Part shown: positions 8,751 through 18,320 of the stretch, piece after piece | Layout of the letters: every line of letters begins with the position of its first letter | How positions within the stretch are numbered: the stretch's first letter is position 1 | NCBI RefSeq assembly: GCF_001435815.1 | Contig: NZ_AZFV01000013.1 | Location: 1-64,000 of the forward strand | From: Companilactobacillus nantensis DSM 16982 | GTDB lineage: Bacteria; Bacillota; Bacilli; Lactobacillales; Lactobacillaceae | Direction: 5' to 3' | Length of the DNA: 64,000 bases | Position numbers and translations under genes: made by a program | The notes under the pieces: model-generated | What the model was told of the DNA's origin: nothing | The model's input: only the letters and a program-made list of their open reading frames with translations | Database searches by the model: none

Positions 8751-8780
8751 GCCGCCGGAGGGCGCGAGACCTCCGGCTAG
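8751..8780 (+). repeat. Minimal remnant of the palindromic repeat (N)
   Basis: GCCGCCGGAGG and CCTCCGGCTAG are the two ends of the repeat family, joined by only eight bases (GCGCGAGA). Everything between the ends seems to have been deleted. The TGTATTAGT that follows resembles the sequence beside remnant O at 58284. Confidence 0.5.
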
Positions 8781-8843
8781 TGTATTAGTTGTTTGGTGAT
8801 AATTAAATATTTATTGATTTGCTCTCAATAAAACTGATTCAAT

Positions 8844-8916
8844 GAAAAAAATAAAAGAAAGAGCGGAGAAACACGAATTGACAGTTTGTACAGCCAAGTT
8901 CAGGTTTCTCCGCTCT
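8844..8916 (-). terminator. Terminator of the LysR gene
   Basis: On the minus strand AGAGCGGAGAAACC pairs with GTTTCTCCGCTCT around a long loop, followed by TTCTTTTATTTTTTTC. The stem resembles the outer stem of the cloverleaf repeats, but the repeat ends are missing. Confidence 0.65.
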
Positions 8917-8933
8917 AGGGACGTTATAAAAAA

Positions 8934-9845
8934 TTATTTATCAGGGCCTTGGTGATTCTTGAAGTAATTGATGAACCAATCTTGCGTGTATTTTACAACT
9001 GCATCTTGGTAAACATCTTTAATACTGCAAATGCTGATAGTCCATGGGAACAATGGGTCCATGTCGCGGTGTTCAATGTTGGTACCTGAATAATTTTCAC
9101 CGATTGGTGAGGCAATAATTCCGACGGCATCGTCCATTTCAGAACAAATATTGAGGATTAAATCCCAAGAACTTGTTTTGAAGAAATAGTTGGGATGGAG
9201 GTCGTTTCTGATGAATCTCTGGTTTGTTTGATAAGTAACCATAAAGCTATCATCCAAAGTGACGATTTTCTCCTTGGCAACTTCTTTGAATGGAATTGGG
9301 CCTTTGAAATTGTGGAAACGGTGATTTTTGTTGAACCAGACGGCTACAGAACCATCGTAGATTTTCTCTTCTTGGACAGATGGATAAGTAGCTGGTGAAA
9401 CTAACACTGCTAGGTCGATTTCTTGCAGAATTAATTTCTTTTGTAGTTCATAAGCACCTTTTTCGACGATTTGCAGGTCGATTTGTGGATTTTCTTGAAT
9501 GAATTTAGGAATAGCTCGATTAAAGACGGTTGAGATAATGACTGGAGCAATCCCTACTTTGACCGTGCCGGTTTTAGTGTCAGCCCGATCATGAATACTT
9601 TTAATCATATCGTCATAATCTTGGCTGATTTGACGACCATGTTTAATGAGATCTTCTCCGGTTGGCGTCAAACCAGTGATTCTACCTTTTCCCCGAGTGA
9701 AAATTTGAATTTGTTCAACATTTTCTAATTCACTGATCAGTTTACTCAGTGCTGGTTGCGAGACGTTGAGGACACGTGAACTTTTCGTAAGATTAAAATC
9801 GTTGTCGACGATAGTTATTAGGTACTGAATTTGATGAATATCCAT
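8934..9845 (-). CDS. LysR-family transcriptional regulator
   Basis: A 303-residue regulator. The N-terminal winged helix (about 1-60) carries the family pattern (SSRVLNVSQPALSKLISELE), followed by a linker helix and an effector-binding domain of the periplasmic-binding-protein type. It is transcribed divergently from a hydrolase gene, with 164 bases between them that hold a cre-like site. It lies next to the enoyl reductase/CoA-transferase pair, and such regulators usually control adjacent or divergent genes. I infer control of the hydrolase and perhaps of the acyl-CoA genes. The inducer is unknown. Confidence 0.88.
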   Translation of the reverse strand: MDIHQIQYLITIVDNDFNLTKSSRVLNVSQPALSKLISELENVEQIQIFTRGKGRITGLTPTGEDLIKHGRQISQDYDDMIKSIHDRADTKTGTVKVGIAPVIISTVFNRAIPKFIQENPQIDLQIVEKGAYELQKKLILQEIDLAVLVSPATYPSVQEEKIYDGSVAVWFNKNHRFHNFKGPIPFKEVAKEKIVTLDDSFMVTYQTNQRFIRNDLHPNYFFKTSSWDLILNICSEMDDAVGIIASPIGENYSGTNIEHRDMDPLFPWTISICSIKDVYQDAVVKYTQDWFINYFKNHQGPDK

Positions 9846-9894
9846 AATGTTATTTCTCCCTTCGAAACTGCAATCAAAGTAATCGGTCTATACA

Positions 9895-9908
9895 AGTAAC
9901 CGCTTACA
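9895..9908. promoter_or_regulatory. cre-like site between lysR and hydrolase genes
   Basis: AGTAACCGCTTACA reads TGTAAGCGGTTACT on the other strand, which fits the cre consensus. It lies about 100 bases upstream of the hydrolase start and 50 bases from the LysR start. Confidence 0.55.
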
Positions 9909-10009
9909 TTTGATGCGTAAAAAAATATAGTATAACGAAAAATTATAGTAGCAGTTGCACATAAATTAATGATTTAAATCAATCTTTATGAAAGTATGAG
10001 GTTACTAAC

Positions 10010-10789
10010 ATGCAATTTATCACAAGCGATGGTGTCAGACTGGAGTATGACGACGTGGGTCAAGGGGATCCTATCTTAATTATGACGGGATACGCTGGTT
10101 ACAAGGAGATTTGGCGTTCACAGGTCAAACTTCTAAGCCAACATTATCGTGTCATTAACTTGGATCGTAGAAATCATGGTCGTTCTGAAACTACAACTAA
10201 AGGATTACGAATGAGCCGCCAAGGAAAAGACGTTGCTGAGTTATTAGATTATTTGAAAATAAATAAGGTCAGTATGATGGGTAATTCTATGGGTGCAGCA
10301 ACTATCTGGGCATATTGTTCCCTCTATGGGGATGACCGAATCGACAAAATAATTAGTGTCGATCAATCTCCTAAGATGATTTCAGATGACACGTGGCCAT
10401 ATGGTCTGTTGGATTTAAACTGGGATAACTTCCCTGAAGAATCTGAAAAGATGTATCAGGTCCACACGACGTATCGCAATATTGATGATGATACTTATAA
10501 ATTAGTTAAGTCAGTCCAAAATGGTAAGAAGTTCGACTACGCATTAAACCGTCCATTGTTATTTGACCATGCTTTTCAAGATTGGCGAGATGTTATTAAA
10601 CTTGTGAAAGTCCCAGTTCTTTTCTTGTCTGGAAAAGAAAGTCCATTCTGGTCTCCAGAGCATGCGACAGCCTCAGCCAGATTATGTGAACATGGCAAAG
10701 CTATCATTGTACCTGACTCAGGACACATCATTATGTCTGAACAACAAGAATTGTTTAACACAATCATGATGGATTTCTTGCAATCGTGA
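10010..10789 (+). CDS. Alpha/beta hydrolase
   Basis: A 259-residue alpha/beta-hydrolase-fold protein, probably a cytosolic esterase or a thioesterase-like enzyme. The nucleophile is Ser93 in the elbow GNSMG. His239 in DSGHIIM is the likely catalytic histidine, and the acid is probably in the LSGKESPFW segment. The oxyanion region MTGYAGYKEIW and the strand LDRRNHGRS are typical of the haloperoxidase/MenH-like branch. The gene faces away from the LysR gene and may be its target. A thioesterase role in the neighbouring acyl-CoA genes is possible but only inferred. Confidence 0.82.
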   Translation: MQFITSDGVRLEYDDVGQGDPILIMTGYAGYKEIWRSQVKLLSQHYRVINLDRRNHGRSETTTKGLRMSRQGKDVAELLDYLKINKVSMMGNSMGAATIWAYCSLYGDDRIDKIISVDQSPKMISDDTWPYGLLDLNWDNFPEESEKMYQVHTTYRNIDDDTYKLVKSVQNGKKFDYALNRPLLFDHAFQDWRDVIKLVKVPVLFLSGKESPFWSPEHATASARLCEHGKAIIVPDSGHIIMSEQQELFNTIMMDFLQS

Positions 10790-11178
10790 TCGATGAAAAC
10801 GCTATTAATATGTTGAAACTGCTATATGTAAATTATACGTTTTTTTACGCTTAAAGTGAGAACCATTATTTAATTACTTTCATATCTAATATATGACCAT
10901 CAAAGCTAAAAAGTATAATTGCTAAAATTAGACTATTTTACTATCAATAAGTAGTCTCTATGGCACCAATAACCAATAGTTATAGACTTATAATCAAAAT
11001 GATAGATTTATTTTTAAAAAAAATGCCATAAAACGGTAAAAACTATATTTGACAGTGAATCACGTAAAAAACGCTTTACTGTTTATCATAATAACCATAA
11101 AAACAAGTTATACAGCCTTTAACCGTTGATATGACAGGGATTATATAGCGATTGTGAATAAAAAGTAGCTAAAATTTA

Positions 11179-11192
11179 AGTAAACGCTTACA
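11179..11192. promoter_or_regulatory. cre site AGTAAACGCTTACA
   Basis: Reads TGTAAGCGTTTACT on the minus strand, an excellent cre match. It lies about 290 bases upstream of the FabK-like gene. Confidence 0.65.
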
Positions 11193-11336
11193 AGAGGCCT
11201 TTTTTCAAAATGCCGATAAAACAGCATTTTTAACGATTTAATAATTAGTAAAAAATTGAACGCAATTTGCAATTTAATTAATCGATTGTAATATAAATTG
11301 TAGGAGCGCTCGAGAGATATAGAGATGTTTTTCATA

Positions 11337-11350
11337 AGTAAACGATTGCA
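11337..11350. promoter_or_regulatory. cre-like site AGTAAACGATTGCA
   Basis: Fits cre except for the first base. It lies closer to the FabK-like gene than the better site at 11179. Confidence 0.5.
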
Positions 11351-11371
11351 AAAATAAATTTATTGCAAACG

Positions 11372-11417
11372 AAAAATGATTTTCAATAATTAGCCTAGGT
11401 AAATGAAAATCATTTTT
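11372..11417. promoter_or_regulatory. 14-base perfect inverted repeat upstream of the FabK-like gene
   Basis: AAAAATGATTTTCA (11372-11385) is repeated in inverted form at 11404-11417, with an 18-base spacer containing CCTAGG. No T-run follows as in a terminator. It may be an operator or an mRNA leader hairpin 66 bases before the start codon. Confidence 0.5.
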
Positions 11418-11482
11418 GAACCTATGAATTACATTTATGAAATTGGTTTATCAAACTTAACTTTCTATTGGAGGATATTAAA

Positions 11483-12418
11483 ATGAATAAAGTATGTGAA
11501 CTTTTAGGAATCAAGTACCCAGTTGTTCAAGGAGCTATGCAAGAAGTTGCTACTGCTGAATTAGCAGCCGCTGTTTCAAACGGTGGTGGTCTTGGTATTA
11601 TCGCTGCTGGTGGTAAGACAGCTGACCAAGTACGAGCAGAAATCCAAAAAGCTAAGAAACTAACAAACAACACATTCGCCGTTAACTTGATGTTGATGGA
11701 TCCTAACACACCAGAAGTTGTTAAAGTTGTTATCGATGAAGGCGTTAAAGTTGTTACAACTGGTGCCGGAACACCTAAACCTTACATGAAAGATTTAAAG
11801 GCCGCTGGTATTAAAGTTTGTCCCGTTATTCCTAACGTTAAGATTGCTAAGAAGATGGAAGAAATGGGTGCCGATGCCGTTATTGCCGAAGGTATGGAAG
11901 GTGGAGGACACATTGGTGTTCTAACATCACAAACTCTATGGCCACAAATTGCTGATGCAGTTTCAATTCCTCTAATCGCTGCTGGTGGTGTTGGTGACGG
12001 ACGTGGTGTTGTAAATGCCTTTGTTGCCGGTGCACAAGCTGTTCAATGTGGAACAATCTTCTCAATCGCTAAGGAAAGTCCTGTTGGAGATAACTGGAGA
12101 AAATTAGTTATTGATGCTACTGATACTTCAACTGTTGTTGCTGGTGCCACAATCAAAGATGCTTCACGTATCATCAAGAACAACATTGCTAACAAGCTAA
12201 CAGAACTTGAACTAGATCAAGTATCACGTGACGAATTCAACTCAGTTATGAACGAAGGTTTAAGAAACGCCGTTCAAAAGGATGATGTTGAAGACGGACT
12301 AGTATTCAGTGGTCAAGTTTCAGGTCTAATTAAAGAATCATTACCAGCAGGAGAAATCGTTAAGAAGTTGATGGACGAAGCTCAAGAAGTTCTTAACAAA
12401 AAAATTGAATTGGCTTAG
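11483..12418 (+). CDS. FabK-like flavoprotein: enoyl-ACP reductase II or nitronate monooxygenase
   Basis: A 311-residue FMN TIM-barrel protein. The segment AEGMEGGGHIG has the EGM(E/X)(A/G)GGHIG signature of FabK, and His143 matches the conserved FabK histidine. An N-terminal GAMQ motif and LIAAGGVGDGRG for phosphate binding are also visible. FabK reduces enoyl-ACP with NAD(P)H; nitronate monooxygenases share the fold. The start is the ATG at 11483, with GGAGGAT upstream. It stands outside any fab operon and has its own long, cre-bearing control region, so it is likely tied to carbon status. With the FabV/TER-type gene it gives this locus two kinds of enoyl reductase. Confidence 0.82.
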   Translation: MNKVCELLGIKYPVVQGAMQEVATAELAAAVSNGGGLGIIAAGGKTADQVRAEIQKAKKLTNNTFAVNLMLMDPNTPEVVKVVIDEGVKVVTTGAGTPKPYMKDLKAAGIKVCPVIPNVKIAKKMEEMGADAVIAEGMEGGGHIGVLTSQTLWPQIADAVSIPLIAAGGVGDGRGVVNAFVAGAQAVQCGTIFSIAKESPVGDNWRKLVIDATDTSTVVAGATIKDASRIIKNNIANKLTELELDQVSRDEFNSVMNEGLRNAVQKDDVEDGLVFSGQVSGLIKESLPAGEIVKKLMDEAQEVLNKKIELA

Positions 12419-12455
12419 GGAGGCCACTTTAGATTTATGTTAGGAGTTAATAAAA

Positions 12456-14049
<1,594 letters not shown>

Positions 14050-14106
14050 CATGCAGTCTAGATAGTCAAATTGGCTATCAGTTGCGTAGTAACGAGGGAC
14101 GAACTT

Positions 14107-15885
14107 ATGACATTTTCAATTAAGAGTAGAGCAGAAGAAATAGAAAAACTTAAAAAAAGAAGACTTGATTTATTAATCGTTGGTGGTGGTATTACCGGAG
14201 CAGGTGTTGCCCTACAAGCTAGTGCCGCTGGTATGAGAACAGCCTTAATCGATATGCAAGACTTTGGAGCTGGGACTTCATCGAGATCGACACGACTAGT
14301 TCATGGTGGTATTAGATACCTTAAGAACTTTGATGTTGAGGTTGTCTCTGAGACAGTTCAAGAACGTGCAATTATCCAACATGTTGCACCGCACGTAACA
14401 AGACCTGATCCAATGTTGCTACCAATTTATGACGAACCAGATACAACATTCTCAATGTTCTCAGTTAAAGTCGCAATGGATCTATATGATCACTTGGCAG
14501 GCATTAACAAGTCAGAACACTTGAAGAAGTACGCTAACTATACTTTGGACAAAGAACAAGTATTGAAGCTAGAACCACAATTGAATCCAGAAAACTTAGC
14601 TGGTGGTGGAATCTATCTTGACTACTTGAACAATGATTCACGTTTAGTTATCGAAAACATTAAGAAGGCTCATGATTTAGGTGGCTTGATGGTCAGTCGT
14701 TTGAAGGCCGTTAAAGTTATCCATAATCAATTCGGCAATGCTTGTGGTATGACCGTTAAAGATATGATTACAGGCGAAGAATTTGATATTAAAGCCAAGA
14801 TTGTTCTAAATGCTTCAGGTCCATGGTCAGACTTTGTTAAAGACCTTGATGACAAGCATGATCAAAAGAAGACTCAAATGCGTCCTACAAAGGGTGTCCA
14901 TTTAGTTGTTGATCAATCAAGACTAAACGTTCCTAAGCCAACATACTTCGGTTCAGGTACAAATGATGGTCGTATGATCTTTACAATCCCAAGAGATGGT
15001 AAGACATACTTCGGTACTACTGATACTGACTTTAAGGGCGATTTAACACATCCTAAGGTAGAACAAAGCGATGTAGATTACCTATTAAGAATCATCAACA
15101 AGAAGTACCCAGAAGCTCACATTACACTTGACGATGTTGAATCAAGTTGGGCTGGTGTAAGACCACTTGTTGCTGAAGAACCTGCTCCGGTAGATGAAAA
15201 GGCAGAAGAAGAAAAACCAGATGTAGTTTCAGGTGCCAGTGATTCAGGTAGCCACAAACTAACTGCTTCACAAGTATCTCGTGGTAGTTCATTGAAACGT
15301 GCTGACGATGGTCTGATTACTTTAGCTGGTGGTAAGTTAACTGACTATCGTAAGATGGCTGACGGTGCTATGAAGATGATTATTGAGATCATGAATAGCC
15401 AATATGCTCGTGATTACAAACCTGTAGATTCAGCTAATATCAAAGTTTCCGGTGGTGACTTTGACTCAGACCACGCTGAAGAAGAACTTGAAAAGTATGC
15501 TCAAAAAGCAGTTGCTGCAGGAATTGATCCTGTTGGTGCTGAAAAGATGGCAAACATCTTCGGTTCAAACATGGACGAAATCCTTGCTAGTGCTAAGGAT
15601 GTTAAACCAGTTCAAGGCTTGAGTTTAGCTGAAACATTGAGTCTACACTATTCAATGGAAAACGAAATGACTATGACACCAGAGGATTATCTCTTCCGTC
15701 GTACAAATAATTTATTATTCAATCATGACGAAATTAAAAATATTGAAGCCGGTGTAATTAGTGAAATGGCTAAGTATTACGATTGGTCAGATGAAGAAAT
15801 CAAAGATTACACTGAAAAGACTGATGCTCTAATCAGTGAAGCATCACTTGATTACTTGAAGGATGCACAAGCTGTTAAAGCATAG
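14107..15885 (+). CDS. glpO: Alpha-glycerophosphate oxidase
   Basis: A 592-residue FAD enzyme that oxidises glycerol 3-phosphate to dihydroxyacetone phosphate. The Rossmann motif VGGGITGAG (25-33) and the STRLVHGGIRYL segment of the GlpD/GlpO family are clear. The ATG at 14107 has GAGGGA upstream; a TTG further upstream in the same frame has no such site. An acidic insert (EEPAPVDEKAEEEKPD, from about residue 357) matches the extra loop of lactic acid bacterial GlpO rather than respiratory GlpD. I therefore expect an oxygen-dependent, H2O2-forming oxidase. Use of a quinone or another acceptor cannot be excluded. Confidence 0.92.
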   Translation: MTFSIKSRAEEIEKLKKRRLDLLIVGGGITGAGVALQASAAGMRTALIDMQDFGAGTSSRSTRLVHGGIRYLKNFDVEVVSETVQERAIIQHVAPHVTRPDPMLLPIYDEPDTTFSMFSVKVAMDLYDHLAGINKSEHLKKYANYTLDKEQVLKLEPQLNPENLAGGGIYLDYLNNDSRLVIENIKKAHDLGGLMVSRLKAVKVIHNQFGNACGMTVKDMITGEEFDIKAKIVLNASGPWSDFVKDLDDKHDQKKTQMRPTKGVHLVVDQSRLNVPKPTYFGSGTNDGRMIFTIPRDGKTYFGTTDTDFKGDLTHPKVEQSDVDYLLRIINKKYPEAHITLDDVESSWAGVRPLVAEEPAPVDEKAEEEKPDVVSGASDSGSHKLTASQVSRGSSLKRADDGLITLAGGKLTDYRKMADGAMKMIIEIMNSQYARDYKPVDSANIKVSGGDFDSDHAEEELEKYAQKAVAAGIDPVGAEKMANIFGSNMDEILASAKDVKPVQGLSLAETLSLHYSMENEMTMTPEDYLFRRTNNLLFNHDEIKNIEAGVISEMAKYYDWSDEEIKDYTEKTDALISEASLDYLKDAQAVKA

Positions 15886-15930
15886 TTAGAGCCTTTTAAG
15901 TAGCAAATCTTAGTCATTGGGAGTTTTATT

Positions 15931-16881
15931 ATGACAAATTTTACTAATACCTATCATGCATTAGGTACAGAGATCAAATTAACAGTGTTTCAAAAAGAGC
16001 AAGTACCAGCTCTTGATAAGGCCAATGATTTAGTTCAATATTGCGAGGATCTTTTAACAGTCAATCGCACAGAGTCAGAAATCATGTCCATAAATCATGC
16101 TTCGGGTAAGGGTGCTGTTGCAGTGTCCGAAATAAGTTATGATTTAGTTAAAAGGGCCGTGCAAGTTAGTCAAGAGAATCATGGCTTTAACGCAGCCATA
16201 GGACCATTAGTAAAATTGTGGCATATCGGTTTTTCCGATGCTGAGGTGCCTAGCGACAGTGAAGTTGCCCACACTTTGAGATTAACCAATCCGAAACGAA
16301 TCATGTTGAATGATAAGGATAAGTCAGTCTTTCTATTAGATGAAGGAATGGAACTGGATTTAGGCGGAATTGCAAAAGGCTATATCGCCGATGCCATTAA
16401 GAGAATGTGGCATGAAGAAGGCGTTGATCAAGGCATTATTAACTTGGGCGGAAATGTGCTACTGGTAGGTCGGAGTATTCATGAAAATGGTTTGTGGAAA
16501 GTTGGCGTTCAGTCTCCCTTTGATACTAGAAATGAGCCAATTGGACTTCTGGATATCCCAGATTATTCAATTGTGACCTCAGGAATTTATGAAAGATTTT
16601 TAAATAAAGATGGACACAGCTATCACCATATTATGGATCCAAAGACGGGGTACCCAGTAGAGACCGACCTTCTGGGGGTAACCGTGATTAGCCCTAAATC
16701 GATCGATGGGGAAATTTGGTCGAGTTTAGGATTCTATAACGGTTATGAAGGTACTAGAAAATTATTAACTGATCCGAAAATAGGTTTGATATTTGTTTAT
16801 AAGGATATGACAGTTCGCTTAACGGATAACTTAAAGAACAAATTCAAAGTTACGGATTCAGTATTCAAAGTAGTTCAATAA
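15931..16881 (+). CDS. apbE: FAD:protein FMN transferase
   Basis: A 316-residue ApbE-family enzyme that moves FMN from FAD onto Ser/Thr of a target flavoprotein. Typical motifs are DLGGIAKGYIAD (143-154) and HHIMDPKTGYP near residue 231. No lipobox or signal peptide is seen at the start (MTNFTNTYHALGT), so it may act in the cytosol. GGGAG precedes the ATG. It follows glpO by 45 bases and ends at a strong terminator, suggesting one operon with glpK. No obvious substrate with the flavinylation motif is in the window. In this group the targets are often fumarate-reductase-like or electron-transfer flavoproteins. Confidence 0.9.
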   Translation: MTNFTNTYHALGTEIKLTVFQKEQVPALDKANDLVQYCEDLLTVNRTESEIMSINHASGKGAVAVSEISYDLVKRAVQVSQENHGFNAAIGPLVKLWHIGFSDAEVPSDSEVAHTLRLTNPKRIMLNDKDKSVFLLDEGMELDLGGIAKGYIADAIKRMWHEEGVDQGIINLGGNVLLVGRSIHENGLWKVGVQSPFDTRNEPIGLLDIPDYSIVTSGIYERFLNKDGHSYHHIMDPKTGYPVETDLLGVTVISPKSIDGEIWSSLGFYNGYEGTRKLLTDPKIGLIFVYKDMTVRLTDNLKNKFKVTDSVFKVVQ

Positions 16882-16932
16882 AAAAATCGATGAGGTTGTC
16901 ATTCTGCGGAAGGCAATTCATCGATTTTTTTG
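16881..16932 (+). terminator. Terminator after glpK-glpO-apbE
   Basis: AAAAATCGATGA pairs with TCATCGATTTTT around a long loop, followed by further T residues. Confidence 0.8.
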
Positions 16933-16941
16933 TTTGGGAAG

Positions 16942-17123
16942 ATGTCGCCTCCAGGAGCAAGAAAAAATTAGATCGCTATGGGGACCGGTTGGAGCCAAGG
17001 TCTCCAACCTCGACTTTGAACCTCGCAAAGTACGCGAGTTTCAAAGCTCGTCCCGTGGTGTAATGGCTAAAGCCATTACACCACCTACACAGCGACCTAA
17101 TTTTTCTTGCTCCTTCCGGCTGG
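16942..17123 (+). repeat. Palindromic cloverleaf repeat, copy C
   Basis: Forward copy, starting TGTCGCCTCCAG and ending CTTCCGGCTGG. Its outer stem is GGAGCAAGAAAAAATTAG pairing with CTAATTTTTCTTGCTCC, unrelated in sequence to that of copy A. The inner hairpins are present, including GTAATGGCTAAAGCCATTAC. Confidence 0.85.
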
Positions 17124-17260
17124 TTCAATCGTTTCTTTTGAGTATATAGATAAAGTTATGTGTTCAGTAATAATCTATTATCAAATTAGTGTAAATATAA
17201 AAAGAGCCGACTATTAATATATTTCAGAAATATTGAAAAATCGATTTAAAAACTGATATC

Positions 17261-17295
17261 AATCGGAAGAACCGAGAAATAGTTCTAGGCTATGA
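17261..17295 (-). repeat. Truncated end of the palindromic repeat (D)
   Basis: AATCGGAAGAACCGAGAAAT matches the right end and outer-stem arm of the family, followed by GTTCTAGGCTATG. The rest of the element is missing. Confidence 0.5.
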
Positions 17296-17366
17296 AATTT
17301 TATTTTACAAAAAGTATAATTTCCCCGCAAATATTGAAATTTTGTTCAAAAGTTGTATGATTTAAA

Positions 17367-17380
17367 TGTAAACGATTACA
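17367..17380. promoter_or_regulatory. cre site TGTAAACGATTACA upstream of the MurNAc operon
   Basis: A perfect cre match 22 bases upstream of the esterase start codon, probably overlapping the promoter or leader. It implies CcpA control of the esterase-murP-mupG-murQ-murR genes. Confidence 0.7.
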
Positions 17381-17401
17381 AAAAACTTGGGGGTAAGGAT
17401 T

Positions 17402-18301
17402 ATGAAATCATCTTTTAAAAGATTTTTAGTTATTTTATCCGGCATTGTAGGGATGCTGGGAATAGCTACGTTTACTGCTACAAACGCTCAAGCTGCGGCA
17501 GCTAAGGTTTCACCTATTAGTACCGTAACAACGACAACGATGTACTCGAAACAAATGCACCTCGATTGGAATTACGATGTTTATTTGCCTGCTGGCTACA
17601 ACCCTAAAGCAAACAAACGTTATCCAGTTTTGTACATGATGCACGGATTATACGGAAATCATAGAAATTTACTCGAGAGATTCAACTCTCAACAAATGCT
17701 TGATGGTGCCATGAAACGTAACAATACTAAAGCAATCGTCGTTTTCGTCGATGGGTTTAACAGTTTCTACGTTAACCAAAAGGGTGGTTTGCAAGTTGAA
17801 AGTGCTTTGATGAAAGATTTGGTTCCTAAGATCGATTCAACTTACAAAGTATCGAAATCAAGAAAAGACCATGCTTTAGGTGGTGTTTCAATGGGTGGCT
17901 ACGCTGCTGCTAGATTGTCATTGAAATATTCTAACTACTTCTCAAAAGCTATCATGGTCTCACCATCTGTTTGGTATAAATTGCCAAAGGACAACCTAAT
18001 CAGACAAAACATGCACGCCTTTACTAATGGCAAGACAAACTGGTCTGATCAAGTTTACAACGGTCTATTCCCTACGAAATATATCAACAGTAAGACTAAA
18101 CCAGTTAAGTTTTATATCGAAACAACTTCTGGCGATACAACAGTTCCTATTAAAGACGTTAATCACTTCGTAAAGGACGTTAAAAAGGATACTAACAAAG
18201 TCTCAATTAAATATGTTAAGGATACTGGCGACAACCACAATTGGACATACTGGACGAAAGCCACTCCAAAAGCATACAACTGGTTGATGAATGAATTTTA
18301 A
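17402..18301 (+). CDS. Secreted esterase (esterase D / tributyrin esterase-like)
   Basis: A 299-residue exported alpha/beta hydrolase. The N-terminus has a positive start, a hydrophobic core and a likely signal-peptidase site after TNAQA (about residue 31). The nucleophile is Ser163 in GVSMGG. His279 in GDNHNWTYW completes the pattern of the esterase D/antigen 85-like branch. GGGGGTAAGG precedes the ATG. It lies 19 bases before murP and apparently in the same transcript, so it may remove ester groups (for example O-acetyl) from cell-wall fragments before uptake. That role is inferred from position only. Confidence 0.8.
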   Translation: MKSSFKRFLVILSGIVGMLGIATFTATNAQAAAAKVSPISTVTTTTMYSKQMHLDWNYDVYLPAGYNPKANKRYPVLYMMHGLYGNHRNLLERFNSQQMLDGAMKRNNTKAIVVFVDGFNSFYVNQKGGLQVESALMKDLVPKIDSTYKVSKSRKDHALGGVSMGGYAAARLSLKYSNYFSKAIMVSPSVWYKLPKDNLIRQNMHAFTNGKTNWSDQVYNGLFPTKYINSKTKPVKFYIETTSGDTTVPIKDVNHFVKDVKKDTNKVSIKYVKDTGDNHNWTYWTKATPKAYNWLMNEF

Positions 18302-18320
18302 ATAGGGGGAGGAAGAAAAC

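Larger units (their letters stand above)
10790..11482 (+). promoter_or_regulatory. Long AT-rich region upstream of the FabK-like gene
   Basis: Nearly 700 bases with no credible gene. It carries TTGATATGACAGGGATTATA (11126-11145), close to the motif upstream of the enoyl reductase. It also has two cre-like sites (11179-11192 and 11337-11350) and a perfect 14-base inverted repeat (11372-11417). No terminator was found after the hydrolase gene. A 64-codon minus-strand frame here (11141-11335) lacks support. Confidence 0.5.

Noticed and set aside
11141-11335. Minus-strand 64-codon frame in the leader of the FabK-like gene
   Set aside because: The region is AT-rich, there is no convincing ribosome site or homology, and it overlaps a cre site.
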